Assembly: GCF_015709455.1 (NCBI RefSeq)
Contig: NZ_JADNQW010000005.1
Span: forward strand, 558,001 to 622,000
DNA: 64,000 bases
Reading direction: 5' to 3'
Source of the DNA: Methylosinus sp. H3A
Lineage (GTDB): Bacteria > Pseudomonadota > Alphaproteobacteria > Rhizobiales > Beijerinckiaceae
Made by a program: the position numbers and the translations under genes
Notes under the pieces: model-generated
The model's input: the letters and a program-made list of their open reading frames with translations, nothing else
Databases searched by the model: none
Told to the model about the DNA's origin: nothing
Shown here: positions 1 through 13,551 of the stretch, piece after piece
Position numbering within the stretch: the stretch's first letter is position 1
Layout of the letters: each line of letters opens with the position of its first letter

Positions 1-1181
1 AGCTGCTCGCCGAAAGCCGGCGCGACGGCGCGGTCCTGCAGCGAGGCGAGCACGGAGTCGCGGGCCTCGTCCTGGCCGCACCACCAGGTGGCGATATTGG
101 CGAGGCGCAGATCCTCGCCGAGCAGGCGACGGGCGATGGCCGGCAGGAAGGAGAGCAGAGCGCGCGATTCGATGAGGCCGGCGCCCGGCATGTTGGCGAT
201 GGTGACATTGCCCTCGCGAATCGTGTCGAGCAGGCCCGGCACGCCGAGATGCGAGGCGGCGTTCAGCTCCAGCGGATCGCACCAATCGGCGTCGACCCTG
301 CGCCACACCACGTCGACGCGCTTCAGCCCGGCGATGGTCCGTACATGGAGCTTGCGCTCGCTGGTGACGAGATCGGCGCCCTCGACGAGCAAAAAACCGA
401 GATAGCGCGCGAGGCTCACCTGCTCGGAATAGGATTCGCTGAACGGGCCCGGCGTCAGCAGGCAGATGCGCGGGTCTTTCTGCTGCGCGGCCTTGGCGAG
501 GGCGGCGCGAAAATCGCGGAAGAAGGGAGCCAGCCGCTCGACCCTCATATCGCGATAGAGGCGCGGAAAGGTGCGCGCCATCACCAACCGATTCTCGAGC
601 GAATAGCCGGCGCCCGAAGGAGCCTGGGCGCGGTCGCCGAGCACCCACCAGCGCCCGTCCGGCCCGCGGCCGATCTCGGCGGCGTAGAAGCGCAGCCAGC
701 GGCCGCCGGGCGGCGTCGCGCCGCTCATGGCGCGGACATAATCGGGCGAGCCGGCGACGACCGCCGCCGGCATAGCCCCCTCCTTGACGAGGCGCTGCTC
801 GCCATAAGCGTCGCGCAGCACCATGTCGAGAAGCTCGGCGCGCTGGGCGACGCCTTCGGCGATCTCCCGCCATTCGGCCTGCGGCAGCAGCAGCGGCAGC
901 CGGCTGAGCGGCCAAGTGCGTTCCTTGGTTTCGCCGAGCACGCGATAGGAGACGCCCATGTCGCGGATGCGCCGTCCCGCTGCGGCGAAGCGATCGTCTA
1001 TATCCTCGCGGCTCAAACCCCCGAGGGTGTCGAGCAGGCTCGCCCAATGGGGACGCACGCGCCCGTCCGGCCCGACGAGCTCGTCCGGCACACCCTCCGG
1101 CGGGGCATAGCGGGCGATCCAGGAGGCGACGCGCCGCGCCGCCTCTCCCATGCTCGCATCGATCGTCCGCTCAGCCGGCAC
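1..1181 (-). CDS. Circularly permuted ATP-grasp protein (partial)
   Basis: About 393 codons are visible; the C-terminus lies beyond the left edge. The translation reads [20 protein letters not shown] near the start, then [10 protein letters not shown], a conserved stretch around [21 protein letters not shown], and [14 protein letters not shown]. These are typical of the circularly permuted ATP-grasp family (DUF404/DUF407). The family is predicted to form amide bonds and is found next to transglutaminase-like and alpha-E genes, as here. The GTG at 1181 is chosen because GGAGG sits 4 bases upstream; ATG at 1151 is the in-frame alternative. The GTG start overlaps the end of the upstream transglutaminase/amidoligase gene by 11 bases, so translation is probably coupled. 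Substrate unknown. Confidence 0.85.
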   Translation of the reverse strand, partial: MPAERTIDASMGEAARRVASWIARYAPPEGVPDELVGPDGRVRPHWASLLDTLGGLSREDIDDRFAAAGRRIRDMGVSYRVLGETKERTWPLSRLPLLLPQAEWREIAEGVAQRAELLDMVLRDAYGEQRLVKEGAMPAAVVAGSPDYVRAMSGATPPGGRWLRFYAAEIGRGPDGRWWVLGDRAQAPSGAGYSLENRLVMARTFPRLYRDMRVERLAPFFRDFRAALAKAAQQKDPRICLLTPGPFSESYSEQVSLARYLGFLLVEGADLVTSERKLHVRTIAGLKRVDVVWRRVDADWCDPLELNAASHLGVPGLLDTIREGNVTIANMPGAGLIESRALLSFLPAIARRLLGEDLRLANIATWWCGQDEARDSVLASLQDRAVAPAFGEQ

Positions 1182-4100
1182 AATTCCTCCGCAGGTCCAA
1201 AGTCAGCGGGAACTCGCCCGCCGGCTCCTCGCGCGGCGGCCGCACCCTGCCGGGCGTATGGCCGTGATCCTGGAACCGCGACAGCCTGCGAGCCTCCGCC
1301 TCATGCGAGTTTACCGGAAAAGTGTCGTAGCTGCGACCGCCCGGATGCGCCGTGTGATAGACGCAGCCGCCGAGCGAGCGCTCGCTCCAGCTGTCGATGA
1401 CGTCGAAGGTCAGAGGCGCATGGTCGGGGATGGTCGGGTGCATGCCCGAGGGCGGCTGCCAGGCCTTGAAGCGCACGCCCGCGACCGCCTCGCCCGAGGC
1501 GCCGGCGCTGGTCATGGGCACGCGGCGGCCGTTGCAGGCGATGACGTGCCGACCGGGGACGAAGCCCTTGGCCTTCACCTCGACGCGCTCCACCGAGGAA
1601 TCGACGAAACGCGCGGTGCCGCCGGCGACGCCTTCCTCGCCCAGCACATTCCAGGGCTCCAGCGCCTGCCGGATTTCCAGCTCCACTCCGCCATGCTCGA
1701 CGCGTCCGGCGAGCGGGCAGCGGAACTCCTTCTGCGCCTCGAACCATTCCGGCTCGAAAGCGTAGCCCGCCCCCTGCAGATCGCCGAGCACGTCGAGGAA
1801 ATCGCGCCAAACGAAATGCGGCAGCATGAAGCGGTCGTGCAGCGCCGTGCCCCAACGCACGAAGCCCCCGCGCTGCGGCTCGCGCCAGAACCAGGCGACG
1901 AGCGCGCGCAGCAGCAATTGCTGCGCGAGGCTCATGCGCGCGTCGGGCGGCATCTCGAAGCTGCGGAACTCGACGAGGCCGAGCCGGCCGGTCGGCCCGT
2001 CCGGCGAATAGAGCTTGTCGATGCAGATTTCGGCGCGATGCGTGTTGCCGGTGACGTCCACGAGCAGATTGCGGAACAGCCGATCGACGAGCCAGGGCGG
2101 GAAATTCGTTTCGCCCGCCGGCGGCACATTGGAGATGGCGATCTCCAGCTCGTAGAGCGCGTCGTGACGCGCCTCGTCGACGCGCGGCGCCTGGCTGGTC
2201 GGGCCGATGAAGAGGCCCGAGAAGAAATAGGAGAGCGCGGGATGGCGCTGCCAATAGAGCACCAGGCTCTTCAATATGTCCGGACGGCGCAGGAAGGGCG
2301 AATCGAAGGGCGTCCTGCCGCCGAGCACGACATGATTGCCGCCGCCCGAGCCGGTCTGGCGCCCGTCGATGAGGAATTTGTCGGCGGTGAGCCGCGCCTG
2401 CCGCGCATCCTCATAGAGGCCGGTCGTCGTCGCCACGGCGTCGCGCCATGTGTCGCCCGGATGGATGTTCACCTCGATGACGCCGGGGTCGGGCGTCACC
2501 TTGATGACCTCGAGGCGCGGATCGACAGGCGGCGGATAGCCCTCGATATGGATCGGAAGGTCCATCGCCTTCGCCGTCGTCTCCACCGCAGTCAACAGCT
2601 CGAGATAGCCCTCGAGCGTTTCGACCGGCGGCATGAAGACGCAGAGCGCGCCGTCGCGCGGCTCGATGGCGAGCGCCGTACGCACCGCGCCCTCGACGAT
2701 GAGCTGCTCGCTGGGCTCCTGACGATCCTTCGACTCCTGGCGGTTCTGAAGCGCCCGGCTCTCATAGATCTGCCCTAAAAGGGCGGGGTCCGGCAGCGGG
2801 CCGCGCGGCTCGGTCGGATCCTGCGGATAGGAATAGGGATAGGCGCTCGGCGGCACCCAGGGCAGCGAGCTGATCGGCAGGCGCAGGCCGATCGGCGAAT
2901 CGCCCGGCGCGAGAAAGAGCCGTCCGCGCCGCAGGGGCCAGCGCTCCGAAACCCAGCGCCGATCGGCGCGCGCGTTCCAGCGCTGCACCGGCAGAACATA
3001 GCCCACCGGATTGGCCAAGCCGCGCTCGAAGGCGCGCAACATGCGGACGCGCTCCTCGGCGTCGTCGATCTTCGAATCGAGCGGATCGACATTGACCGGA
3101 AGCGCGCCTTCCTTCAGCAGCCAATGCGAGGGATCCTCATAGGCCGGGATCACATAGCCCCGCTCGAGGCCGAGCCGCTCGGCGAGATCGACGGTGAACG
3201 CTTCGCTCTGCTGCGCAGTCGGCGCCTCGGACGCGCCGATGCGGGCCGCGAGCTCGGGGTCGCGCCAGACCGGCTTGCCGTCCTTGCGCCAATAGATCGC
3301 GAAGGCCCAGCGCGGCAGGCTCTCGCCCGGATACCATTTGCCCTGCCCGTAATGCAGGAATCCGCCTTTGCCGAAGCGTTGCTGCAATCGCCGCACGAGA
3401 TCGTCGGCGCGCGCCTTTTTGGTGGGGCCGACGGCGGCGATCGTCCATTCCGGCGCTTGAAAATCGTCGATGGAGACGAAGGTCGGCTCGCCGCCCATCG
3501 TGAGGCGCACGTCCTGGGCCTGCAAATCCGCGTCGACCTTCTCGCCGAGCGCGTCGAGCCGACCCCAGGATTCGTCCGAGAAGGGCGCGGTGATGCGCGG
3601 CGCCTCGCGAATGCGCTGCACGCGCATCTCGAAGCCGAACTCGACCTCCGCCGGCTCGACGACGCCGGAGAGCGGCGCCGCGGAGCGATAATGCGGCGCG
3701 CTGCACAGCGGCAGATGGCCCTCGCCGCAGAAGAGGCCCGAGGTCGCGTCGAGGCCGATCCAGCCGGCGCCGGGAATATAGACCTCGGCCCAGGCGTGCA
3801 GATCGGTGAAGTCGTGGTCGGTTCCCTTGGGCCCTTCGATCGGATCGACGTCGGCCTTCAATTGGATGAGATAGCCGGAGACGAAACGCGCCGCGAGCCC
3901 GAGGCTGCGCAATATCTGCACGAGCAGCCAGGCCGAATCGCGGCAGGAGCCAGTGCCGGCGGCGAGCGTCTCGTCCGGCGTCTGCACGCCGGGCTCCATG
4001 CGGATGACATAGCGAATGTCGCGCTGAAGCCTGGCGTTGAGATCGACGAGGAAGGGGACGATCGCGACAGCCTCGGACGGGCGCACGGCGTCGATGAAGG

Positions 4101-4503
4101 CCTTCGTCAGCGGCCCGAGCGGCTCCACCTCGAGGCAGGAAGCGAGCTCGGTCCGCAGCTCGTCCGGATAGGCGAAGGGGACGGTCTCCGCATAGGGCTC
4201 GACGAAAAAGTCGAAGGGATTGTAGACGGCGATCTCGGCATGGAGGTCGACCTCGATGCGGAATTCCTCCGCCTTCTCGGGAAAAACGAGGCGCGCCAGC
4301 CAATTGCCATGAGGATCCTGCTGCCAATTGATGAAATGATCGGCCGGCGCGATCTTGAGCGAATAGCTCGGCACGCGGGTGCGGCAATGGGGCGCCGGCC
4401 GCAGCCGGATCACCTGCGGCCCGAGCGCGACCGGCCGATCATATTTGTAGTGGGTGAGATGGTGGAGCGCGACCTTGATCGACACGGAGCTGCTTCGCCT
4501 CAT
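1171..4503 (-). CDS. Transglutaminase-like / DUF2126 putative amidoligase
   Basis: A 1110-residue two-part protein. Residues 1-300 are a bacterial transglutaminase-like domain: N-terminal beta domain ([15 protein letters not shown]), then the core with Cys187 in [10 protein letters not shown], His236 in [10 protein letters not shown] and Asp252 in GLDATSGL, a complete Cys-His-Asp triad. From about residue 330 ([16 protein letters not shown]) to the end it matches DUF2126, classed as a putative amidoligase. The two activities and the coupled ATP-grasp gene suggest a peptide or amide modification system; this is a family-level inference and no substrate is known. No ribosome binding site is visible before ATG 4503; GTG at 4485 (VSIKVALHH) may be the true start. 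No signal peptide is seen. Confidence 0.88.
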   Translation of the reverse strand: MRRSSSVSIKVALHHLTHYKYDRPVALGPQVIRLRPAPHCRTRVPSYSLKIAPADHFINWQQDPHGNWLARLVFPEKAEEFRIEVDLHAEIAVYNPFDFFVEPYAETVPFAYPDELRTELASCLEVEPLGPLTKAFIDAVRPSEAVAIVPFLVDLNARLQRDIRYVIRMEPGVQTPDETLAAGTGSCRDSAWLLVQILRSLGLAARFVSGYLIQLKADVDPIEGPKGTDHDFTDLHAWAEVYIPGAGWIGLDATSGLFCGEGHLPLCSAPHYRSAAPLSGVVEPAEVEFGFEMRVQRIREAPRITAPFSDESWGRLDALGEKVDADLQAQDVRLTMGGEPTFVSIDDFQAPEWTIAAVGPTKKARADDLVRRLQQRFGKGGFLHYGQGKWYPGESLPRWAFAIYWRKDGKPVWRDPELAARIGASEAPTAQQSEAFTVDLAERLGLERGYVIPAYEDPSHWLLKEGALPVNVDPLDSKIDDAEERVRMLRAFERGLANPVGYVLPVQRWNARADRRWVSERWPLRRGRLFLAPGDSPIGLRLPISSLPWVPPSAYPYSYPQDPTEPRGPLPDPALLGQIYESRALQNRQESKDRQEPSEQLIVEGAVRTALAIEPRDGALCVFMPPVETLEGYLELLTAVETTAKAMDLPIHIEGYPPPVDPRLEVIKVTPDPGVIEVNIHPGDTWRDAVATTTGLYEDARQARLTADKFLIDGRQTGSGGGNHVVLGGRTPFDSPFLRRPDILKSLVLYWQRHPALSYFFSGLFIGPTSQAPRVDEARHDALYELEIAISNVPPAGETNFPPWLVDRLFRNLLVDVTGNTHRAEICIDKLYSPDGPTGRLGLVEFRSFEMPPDARMSLAQQLLLRALVAWFWREPQRGGFVRWGTALHDRFMLPHFVWRDFLDVLGDLQGAGYAFEPEWFEAQKEFRCPLAGRVEHGGVELEIRQALEPWNVLGEEGVAGGTARFVDSSVERVEVKAKGFVPGRHVIACNGRRVPMTSAGASGEAVAGVRFKAWQPPSGMHPTIPDHAPLTFDVIDSWSERSLGGCVYHTAHPGGRSYDTFPVNSHEAEARRLSRFQDHGHTPGRVRPPREEPAGEFPLTLDLRRNCAG

Positions 4504-4711
4504 CGGAGCGACGCCGGAAAAAAGGGCGACGAGCGATTAGCTTATGCGCTCGCCGGCCTGTCAATCGCGCACGCCGAAAAGCGCAGCTCATTGCCGGAAA
4601 TTACCGCATGACGCATGCTGCCGGGGCGGCGGGCGCCGAGTGTTTCGGCGCCGCCTTCTCCAAACACCGTCCCTCGCTCCGGCGCCGAACGGTCGTCGTT
4701 TGGACTTTATA

Positions 4712-4742
4712 GAAAAAGCTGGAGTTTTTCGAACCCCCAGCT
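4712..4742 (-). terminator. Rho-independent terminator of the diguanylate cyclase gene
   Basis: On the minus strand, AGCTGGGGGTT pairs with AAACTCCAGCT across a four-base loop (one G-T pair and one mismatch), followed by a T-rich tail TTTTCTATA. It begins 13 bases after the stop of the diguanylate cyclase gene. The rest of 4504-4754 shows nothing I can assign. Confidence 0.7.
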
Positions 4743-4754
4743 CCGGCGCGACGC

Positions 4755-6017
4755 TCATGAATCATTCGCGGCGGAGGACGGCGGAGGCTCGTCCGAGAAG
4801 ACGACGCCGCCGCACCCGCTGCGTTTCATCCTGTAGAGGGCCGCATCGGCGCGGGCGGTGAGCTGCTCGAGGGTCGCGCCGTCACGGGGCGCGAGAGCGA
4901 CGCCTATGCTGACGCCGATCTGAATGTTCCGCCCCTCGATCTCGAAGGGCGCGCCGACGACGCGGATGATTCGACGCGCGAGCAGAAGCGCCTCGTCGGG
5001 GTGCCGGACGCCCGTCTGGATCACCACGAACTCGTCGCCGCCGAGGCGCGCCGCCGTATCCTCGCGCCGCACCATGGTCAGCAGGCGCGTCGTCGCGGCG
5101 CAGAGCAGCTGGTCGCCGGTCAAATGGCCATAGGCGTCATTGACCGCCTTGAATCGGTCGAGATCGAGGCAATGGATCGCCAGAAGCTCGTCGTCTGCGA
5201 GGCCCGCGAAGGCTTCGTCGAAACGCTCGCGCAATTCGATGCGGTTGGCGAGGCCGGTCAGATCGTCGCGTCGCGCCATTTTCGCGAAATCGAGCTTGGA
5301 GATGATCTGCCGGCGCGTCGCCGCGTGAGTGGCCGACGCCCATATGAGGCCGACGACGGCGAAGGCGGAGAGAAGCAGCGCCTGCAAGACGAAGCCGAGG
5401 ACGACATGGATGTCCGTCGCCTGCGTCGCGCGGTCGAAAAAGCCGACGACCGTCGGCGTCGCCGACAGAGCGAGGCCGATCGCGCAAAGACGAGGGCGGA
5501 AGGCGACATTGGATACGACGCCTCCGGCGAAGACGAAGGCCAATCCCGAGGTCAGCATCGGCACCAGCGACGAGTCGGGCGGATGCGCCATCATCAGCGC
5601 GCGCGCATTTACCGCGCCGAGCAGCGCGGCGAAAGTGAAGAGGCCGATGGCGTAGCGGCGCTCCCAGAGCCGCGCCTCGTCGGCCAGGATGGTCGCGACC
5701 GCGGTCCGCCGCTGATAGGCGAGAACCAGGAAAATGCTCGCTATATCCAAAGCGATCGCGGCGAGCGTCAGGACGAGGAGCGCGACATCGTGTTTGCGCG
5801 CGGCGAGCAGCAGGCCGACGCAGGCCAGAGCGACGCCCATGAAGGCGACCGGCATGACCGGGCGCGCGACCATGTCGACCAGCTCGACATAAGCGGCGTC
5901 CGGTAGCCGCGTCGAGTTTCGAGACGTTTGTCCTAGCCGACGCCACATGCACACCGCCGCCAACGAGGACTCATCTATGGCCGGCGGTTTCGATGTCCAG
6001 CGACGGCGAAGTGACAC
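4755..6017 (-). CDS. Membrane diguanylate cyclase (GGDEF)
   Basis: A 420-residue protein predicted to make cyclic di-GMP. Six hydrophobic helices span roughly residues 50-235 and form an uncharacterised membrane sensor. The GGDEF domain follows (ARRDDLTGLANR, then LDLDRFKAVNDAYGH). The active-site loop is intact as GGDEF at residues 326-330, and an RxxD product-inhibition site (RRED) lies five residues before it, so feedback control is expected. There is no EAL domain. A start at Met24 (5948) is possible; it would leave more room for the divergent promoter of the methionine operon. Confidence 0.9.
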   Translation of the reverse strand: MSLRRRWTSKPPAIDESSLAAVCMWRRLGQTSRNSTRLPDAAYVELVDMVARPVMPVAFMGVALACVGLLLAARKHDVALLVLTLAAIALDIASIFLVLAYQRRTAVATILADEARLWERRYAIGLFTFAALLGAVNARALMMAHPPDSSLVPMLTSGLAFVFAGGVVSNVAFRPRLCAIGLALSATPTVVGFFDRATQATDIHVVLGFVLQALLLSAFAVVGLIWASATHAATRRQIISKLDFAKMARRDDLTGLANRIELRERFDEAFAGLADDELLAIHCLDLDRFKAVNDAYGHLTGDQLLCAATTRLLTMVRREDTAARLGGDEFVVIQTGVRHPDEALLLARRIIRVVGAPFEIEGRNIQIGVSIGVALAPRDGATLEQLTARADAALYRMKRSGCGGVVFSDEPPPSSAANDS

Positions 6018-6048
6018 CGCGTCTTGATTTCCCGTTAGGCGACGTATA

Positions 6049-6066
6049 TAGATATCTTTATATCTA
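6049..6066. promoter_or_regulatory. Palindromic operator upstream of the methionine operon
   Basis: TAGATAT-CTTT-ATATCTA is a perfect 7-bp inverted repeat with a 4-base spacer, ending 13 bases before the ATG of the ArsR/methyltransferase gene. AT-rich palindromes with ATATC half-sites in front of metF/metH/sahH genes are the known kind of target for SahR, the ArsR-type repressor that responds to S-adenosylhomocysteine. It probably mediates autoregulation and control of metF-metH. Confidence 0.7.
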
Positions 6067-6079
6067 ATCAGCGAAGCCC

Positions 6080-7093
6080 ATGACAGACGCTCGACGCCCC
6101 CTTCCGCTCGAACCTGCGCTCGCCGCCCTCAATGCGGCCGGCGAGGAGACACGGCTACGCCTGCTCGGCCTGCTCGCGGAAACGGAGCTGACCGTGAGCG
6201 AGGCCGTCGCCATTCTCGGCCAGTCGCAGCCGCGCGTCTCGCGCCATTTGAAGCTGCTCGTCGAGGCCGGCCTCGTCGAGCGCCGCCGCGAGGGCGCCTG
6301 GGCCTTCTTCCGTCTGGCCGCGGCCGACGCGCCGGGCGAGATCGCCCGCAGCGTCGTCTCCTGGCTCGATCCGCTCGATCCGCGCATCGCCGGCGACCGC
6401 GCCCGGCTCGCCGAGGTGCGGCAGGCCCGCGCCGACGCCGCCGCCCGCTATTTCGCCGAGCATGCGCGCGAATGGGACGCGATCCGCTCGCTGCATGTGC
6501 CGGAGGCGCAGGTCGAGGCCGCCATTCGCGACGCTGTGGGCGAGAAGCCCCTGCGCCGGCTGCTCGATCTCGGCGCCGGCACGGGCCGCATGTTGGAGCT
6601 GTTCGCGCCGCAGGCGGAGCAGGCCGTCGGCGTCGATCTCTCCTCCGCCATGCTCGCCGTCGCCCGCGGACGGCTGGAGAAAGCCGGCGCGCGCAATGTG
6701 CAGCTGCGCCAGGGCGACATGTATGCGCTGCCCATAGAGCGCAACAGCTGCGATCTCGTCATCGTGCATCAGGTTCTGCATTATCTCGACGATCCCGGCC
6801 GCGCGCTGCGCGAGGCGGCGCGCACGCTCGCGCCCGGCGGCCGTCTGCTGGTCGTCGATTTCGCGCCGCATCGCGAGGAGACTTTGCGCGACGAGCACGC
6901 GCATCGCCGCCTCGGCTTCTCGCAGCAGGAGGTCGCCGCGCTGCTCGAGCAGGCGGGGCTCCAGGTTCTGCGTCACCGCGACCTCGCGCCTTCCGCCGAC
7001 GACGGCGCGAAGCTCACCGTTTCCCTGTGGCTGGCGCGCGATCCGCGCGTCATCGCCGATCCCCTTCCCCGAGCGAGCTTTGAGACCGCCTGA
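6080..7093 (+). CDS. ArsR-family regulator fused to a SAM methyltransferase domain (SahR-like)
   Basis: The 337-residue protein joins an N-terminal ArsR winged helix (about residues 10-100, with LLAETELTVSEAVAILGQSQ and PRVSRHLKLLVEAGLVERRR) to a class I SAM-dependent methyltransferase fold (motif I LLDLGAGTGRMLEL at about 161-174). Metal-binding Cys pairs of classical ArsR proteins are absent. The stop overlaps the metF start by one base and metH follows, so this is the first gene of a methionine-cycle operon. A methyltransferase fold that senses SAH or SAM is the natural sensor, and SahR is the closest known model. Whether the domain is catalytic is unknown. Confidence 0.85.
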   Translation: MTDARRPLPLEPALAALNAAGEETRLRLLGLLAETELTVSEAVAILGQSQPRVSRHLKLLVEAGLVERRREGAWAFFRLAAADAPGEIARSVVSWLDPLDPRIAGDRARLAEVRQARADAAARYFAEHAREWDAIRSLHVPEAQVEAAIRDAVGEKPLRRLLDLGAGTGRMLELFAPQAEQAVGVDLSSAMLAVARGRLEKAGARNVQLRQGDMYALPIERNSCDLVIVHQVLHYLDDPGRALREAARTLAPGGRLLVVDFAPHREETLRDEHAHRRLGFSQQEVAALLEQAGLQVLRHRDLAPSADDGAKLTVSLWLARDPRVIADPLPRASFETA

Positions 7094-7985
7094 TGTCCGA
7101 CAATCGCAGCCTCTGGCCGACGGGCCATTTCGACATTTCTTACGAGTTCTTCCCGCCGCGGACTCCGGAGATGGAGATTCAACTTTGGGATTCGATCGCG
7201 CGCCTCGCGCCGCTGAAGCCCAAATTCGTCTCCGTCACCTATGGCGCCGGCGGCTCCACGCGCGAGCGCACGCATAATATCGTCGCGCGGCTCGTCGCCG
7301 AGACCGACATATTGCCGGCCGCGCATCTCACCTGCGTCTCCGCCGCGCGCGGCGAAATCGACGATATCGTGCGCGGCTATCGGGACGCCGGCGTTCGCCA
7401 CATCGTCGCGCTGCGCGGCGATCCGCCGACCGGCGTCGGCACGAAATTCGAGCCGCATCCACAAGGCTATCGCAGCTCCACGGAGCTGGTGCGCGGCATT
7501 CGCGCGATCGGCGATTTCGAGATTTCCGTCTCCACCTATCCCGAAGGTCATCCCGAGAGCCGCACGATCGACGACGATCTCGACGCGCTCGAGGCGAAGA
7601 TCGACGCCGGCGCGACGCGCGCCATCACGCAATTCTTCTTCGAGAACGACGTCTATTTCCGCTTTCTCGACAAGGCGCGCGCGCGGGGAATCAAAATTCC
7701 CATCGTACCCGGCATCATGCCGGTGCAGAACTTCAAGCAGACGGCCAATTTCGCGCGCAAGGCCGGCGCGAGCGTGCCCGACTGGCTCGCCCATCGCTTC
7801 GAGGGTTTGGACGACGATCCGGTGACGCGCCGGCTCATCGCCGCCGCTGTCGCCGCCGAGCAGGTGCTCGGCCTCGCCGAAGGCGGCGTGAAGGAATTCC
7901 ATTTCTACACCAATAATCGCGCCGATCTCGTCTTCGCGATCTGCCATCTTCTGGGCGTGCGCCCTGTCACCGAGAAAGTCGCAGC

Positions 7986-7989
<4 letters not shown>
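7093..7989 (+). CDS. metF: Methylenetetrahydrofolate reductase
   Basis: Cytoplasmic FAD enzyme that reduces 5,10-methylene-THF to 5-methyl-THF, the methyl donor for MetH. The 298-residue length is normal for bacterial MetF. Family marks include [14 protein letters not shown] near the N-terminus, [21 protein letters not shown] and [15 protein letters not shown]. It overlaps the upstream regulator by one base and metH by four (ATGA), which indicates translational coupling across the operon. Confidence 0.96.
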
Positions 7990-11708
<3,719 letters not shown>

Positions 11709-11720
11709 GGCGACCGTCGT

Positions 11721-11747
11721 CCCTTCTCCCGCGCTGCGGGAGAAGGG
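11721..11747. repeat. CTTCTCCC-type palindrome, probable metH terminator hairpin
   Basis: A perfect 12-bp stem (CCCTTCTCCCGC / GCGGGAGAAGGG) with a 3-base loop lies 13 bases after the metH stop, between convergent genes. The same palindrome recurs after glmU (61771-61806) and, decayed, before glmS (62779-62802). It has no T-tract, so it is better read as a dispersed repeat that may also act as a transcript end. Confidence 0.7.
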
Positions 11748-11759
11748 AAGCCGCGCCCG

Positions 11760-12209
11760 TCAGCCGCCGAGCGCCGCCTTGACCGCGGCGCTCGCCTTGC
11801 CGAAATCGATGCGGCCCGTGTATTTCGCCTTGAGCGCGGCGACGACCTTGCCCATATCCTTGATCGAGGCGGCGCCGGTCTCGGCGATGGCGGCCTTTAT
11901 CGCCTCGGCGACCTCGGCCTCGCCGAGCTGCTGCGGCAGATAGGCCGCGATCACGGCAATCTCGGCGCGCTCCTTCTCGGCGAGCTCGGGGCGGCCGCCC
12001 TTCTCGTAGATTTCCACCGATTCCTGGCGACTCTTCACCATTTTCTGCAGCAGGGCGAGAATATCGTCGTCGCCCAGCGTCTTGCCCGTGGCGCGCGCCT
12101 CTATGTCGCGATCCTTGAGCCCCGCAGTGATCATGCGGATCGTCTCGACCTTCTGCTTTTCACCGCTCTTCATCGCCGTCTTGAGGTCGGCCGTGAAACG
12201 TTCGCGCAT
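11760..12209 (-). CDS. GatB/YqeY domain protein
   Basis: A 149-residue cytoplasmic protein of the YqeY family, related to the C-terminal domain of the amidotransferase subunit GatB. Recognisable parts are MRERFTADLKTAMKSGEKQK, ETIRMITAGLKDRDIEAR and the C-terminal DMGKVVAALKAKYTGRIDFG. Length matches the family. The family is thought to bind tRNA, but its role is not settled. It is divergent from carA, a neighbour pairing common in alphaproteobacteria. Confidence 0.92.
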   Translation of the reverse strand: MRERFTADLKTAMKSGEKQKVETIRMITAGLKDRDIEARATGKTLGDDDILALLQKMVKSRQESVEIYEKGGRPELAEKERAEIAVIAAYLPQQLGEAEVAEAIKAAIAETGAASIKDMGKVVAALKAKYTGRIDFGKASAAVKAALGG

Positions 12210-12235
12210 TGTATTTCCACTTCGCAGTGAAATGT

Positions 12236-12277
12236 TCTAGACGTGCTTGCGATCCGAAGGGATCGCGGCAATCTAGA
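12236..12277. promoter_or_regulatory. Symmetrical hairpin in the carA upstream region
   Basis: A 7-bp inverted repeat GCGATCC-GAAG-GGATCGC (12249-12266) is bracketed by two TCTAGA palindromes (12236-12241 and 12272-12277). It lies about 70-110 bases before the preferred carA start, between divergent genes. It could be an operator or a leader hairpin; its function is not known. Confidence 0.35.
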
Positions 12278-12344
12278 TTTTTCGAGGGATGGCGGGCGCC
12301 CGATGGCGGCGCGCCGGCGGATGAGGGTGAGGCATAGAGCGCGG

Positions 12345-13535
12345 ATGAGCCCGGATCAAGACGAAGCGACGGGTTGGACGGTTCCGGTCCACACGGGGGT
12401 TCTGGTCCTCGCCAGCGGCGAGGCGATTTTCGGCTTCGGCTTCGGCGCCGTGGGCTCGGCCGTCGGCGAGGTCTGCTTCAACACCGCCATGACCGGCTAT
12501 CAGGAAATCCTCACCGATCCCTCCTACGCCGGGCAGATCGTCACGTTCACTTTTCCGCATATCGGCAATGTCGGCGTCAATGACGAGGATGTCGAGACCG
12601 TCGATCTCGCGAACCGGGCCGGCGCGCGCGGCGTCATCGTGGCGGCGCCGTCGAGCGACCCGTCCAATTATCGGGCGCTGCGGCCGCTGGGCGAATGGCT
12701 CGCCGCGCGGGGAATCATCGGCCTCTGCGGCATAGACACGCGCGCGCTGACGACTCTGATCCGCGAGAAGGGCATGCCCAACGCCGTCATCGCCTATGCG
12801 CCGGACGGCGTCTTCGATCTCGCGGCGCTGCGCGCCCAGGCCGCCGCCTGGCCGGGCATAGACGGCATGGACCTCGTGCCCTCCGTCACCGCGCCCGCGC
12901 GCTACGACTGGGACGAAACCGTCTGGCGGCAGGCCTCTGGCTATGGCAAGCGCGACGGGATCAAATTCCGCGTCGTCGCCGTGGACTATGGCGTCAAGCG
13001 CAACATTTTGCGCCTGCTGGCGGAGGCCGGCTGCGAGGTGATCGTCGTGCCGGCGACGACCAGCGCGAAGGACATTCTCGCACTCTCGCCAGATGGCGTG
13101 TTTCTCTCCAACGGGCCGGGCGACCCGGCCGAGACCGGTAAATACGCCGTGCCCACCATTCGCGAGCTATTGGCGGCGAAGGTTCCCACCTTCGGCATAT
13201 GCCTCGGCCATCAAATGATGGCGCTCGCCGTCGGCGCCAAGACACAGAAAATGCCGCAGGGCCATCACGGCGCCAATCATCCGGTGAAGGATTTCACCAC
13301 CGGCAAGGTGGAGATCGTCTCGATGAACCATGGCTTCGCCGTGGATCGCGACAGCCTGCCGGCCAATGTCACCGAGACGCATCGCTCGCTGTTCGACGGC
13401 TCCAATTGCGGCATTGCGCTGGCCGACCGCCCCGCCTTCTCCGTGCAGCATCACCCCGAGGCCTCTCCCGGCCCGCAGGACAGCCATTATCTCTTCGCGC
13501 GCTTCGTCGATATGATGGAGAAGGCGCGGGCGTGA
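12345..13535 (+). CDS. carA: Carbamoyl-phosphate synthase small subunit
   Basis: Glutaminase subunit that feeds ammonia to CarB for arginine and pyrimidine synthesis. From ATG 12345 (MSPDQDEATGWTVPVHTGVL) the product is 396 residues, the usual CarA size; the frame stays open to 12243, with another ATG at 12303. The N-terminal domain shows GYQEILTDPSYAGQIVTFT. The class I amidotransferase domain has its nucleophile Cys in GICLGHQMMALAVG and the His/Glu pair in QHHPEASPGPQD. carB is not in the window. Confidence 0.95.
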   Translation: MSPDQDEATGWTVPVHTGVLVLASGEAIFGFGFGAVGSAVGEVCFNTAMTGYQEILTDPSYAGQIVTFTFPHIGNVGVNDEDVETVDLANRAGARGVIVAAPSSDPSNYRALRPLGEWLAARGIIGLCGIDTRALTTLIREKGMPNAVIAYAPDGVFDLAALRAQAAAWPGIDGMDLVPSVTAPARYDWDETVWRQASGYGKRDGIKFRVVAVDYGVKRNILRLLAEAGCEVIVVPATTSAKDILALSPDGVFLSNGPGDPAETGKYAVPTIRELLAAKVPTFGICLGHQMMALAVGAKTQKMPQGHHGANHPVKDFTTGKVEIVSMNHGFAVDRDSLPANVTETHRSLFDGSNCGIALADRPAFSVQHHPEASPGPQDSHYLFARFVDMMEKARA

Positions 13536-13551
13536 GCCGCTAGAGAAAGCC

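Noticed and set aside
3124..4611. 495-codon plus-strand frame over the transglutaminase gene
   Set aside because: The minus-strand product has a full catalytic triad and family blocks; the plus frame is a GC shadow.
4717..4742. GGTTCGAA word resembling a tRNA T-loop
   Set aside because: No acceptor or anticodon arms fit around it; it is the loop of the hairpin terminating the diguanylate cyclase gene.
6018..6079. SAM or SAH riboswitch before the met operon
   Set aside because: The gap is only 62 bases, is largely occupied by the operator and shows no room for the known aptamer folds.
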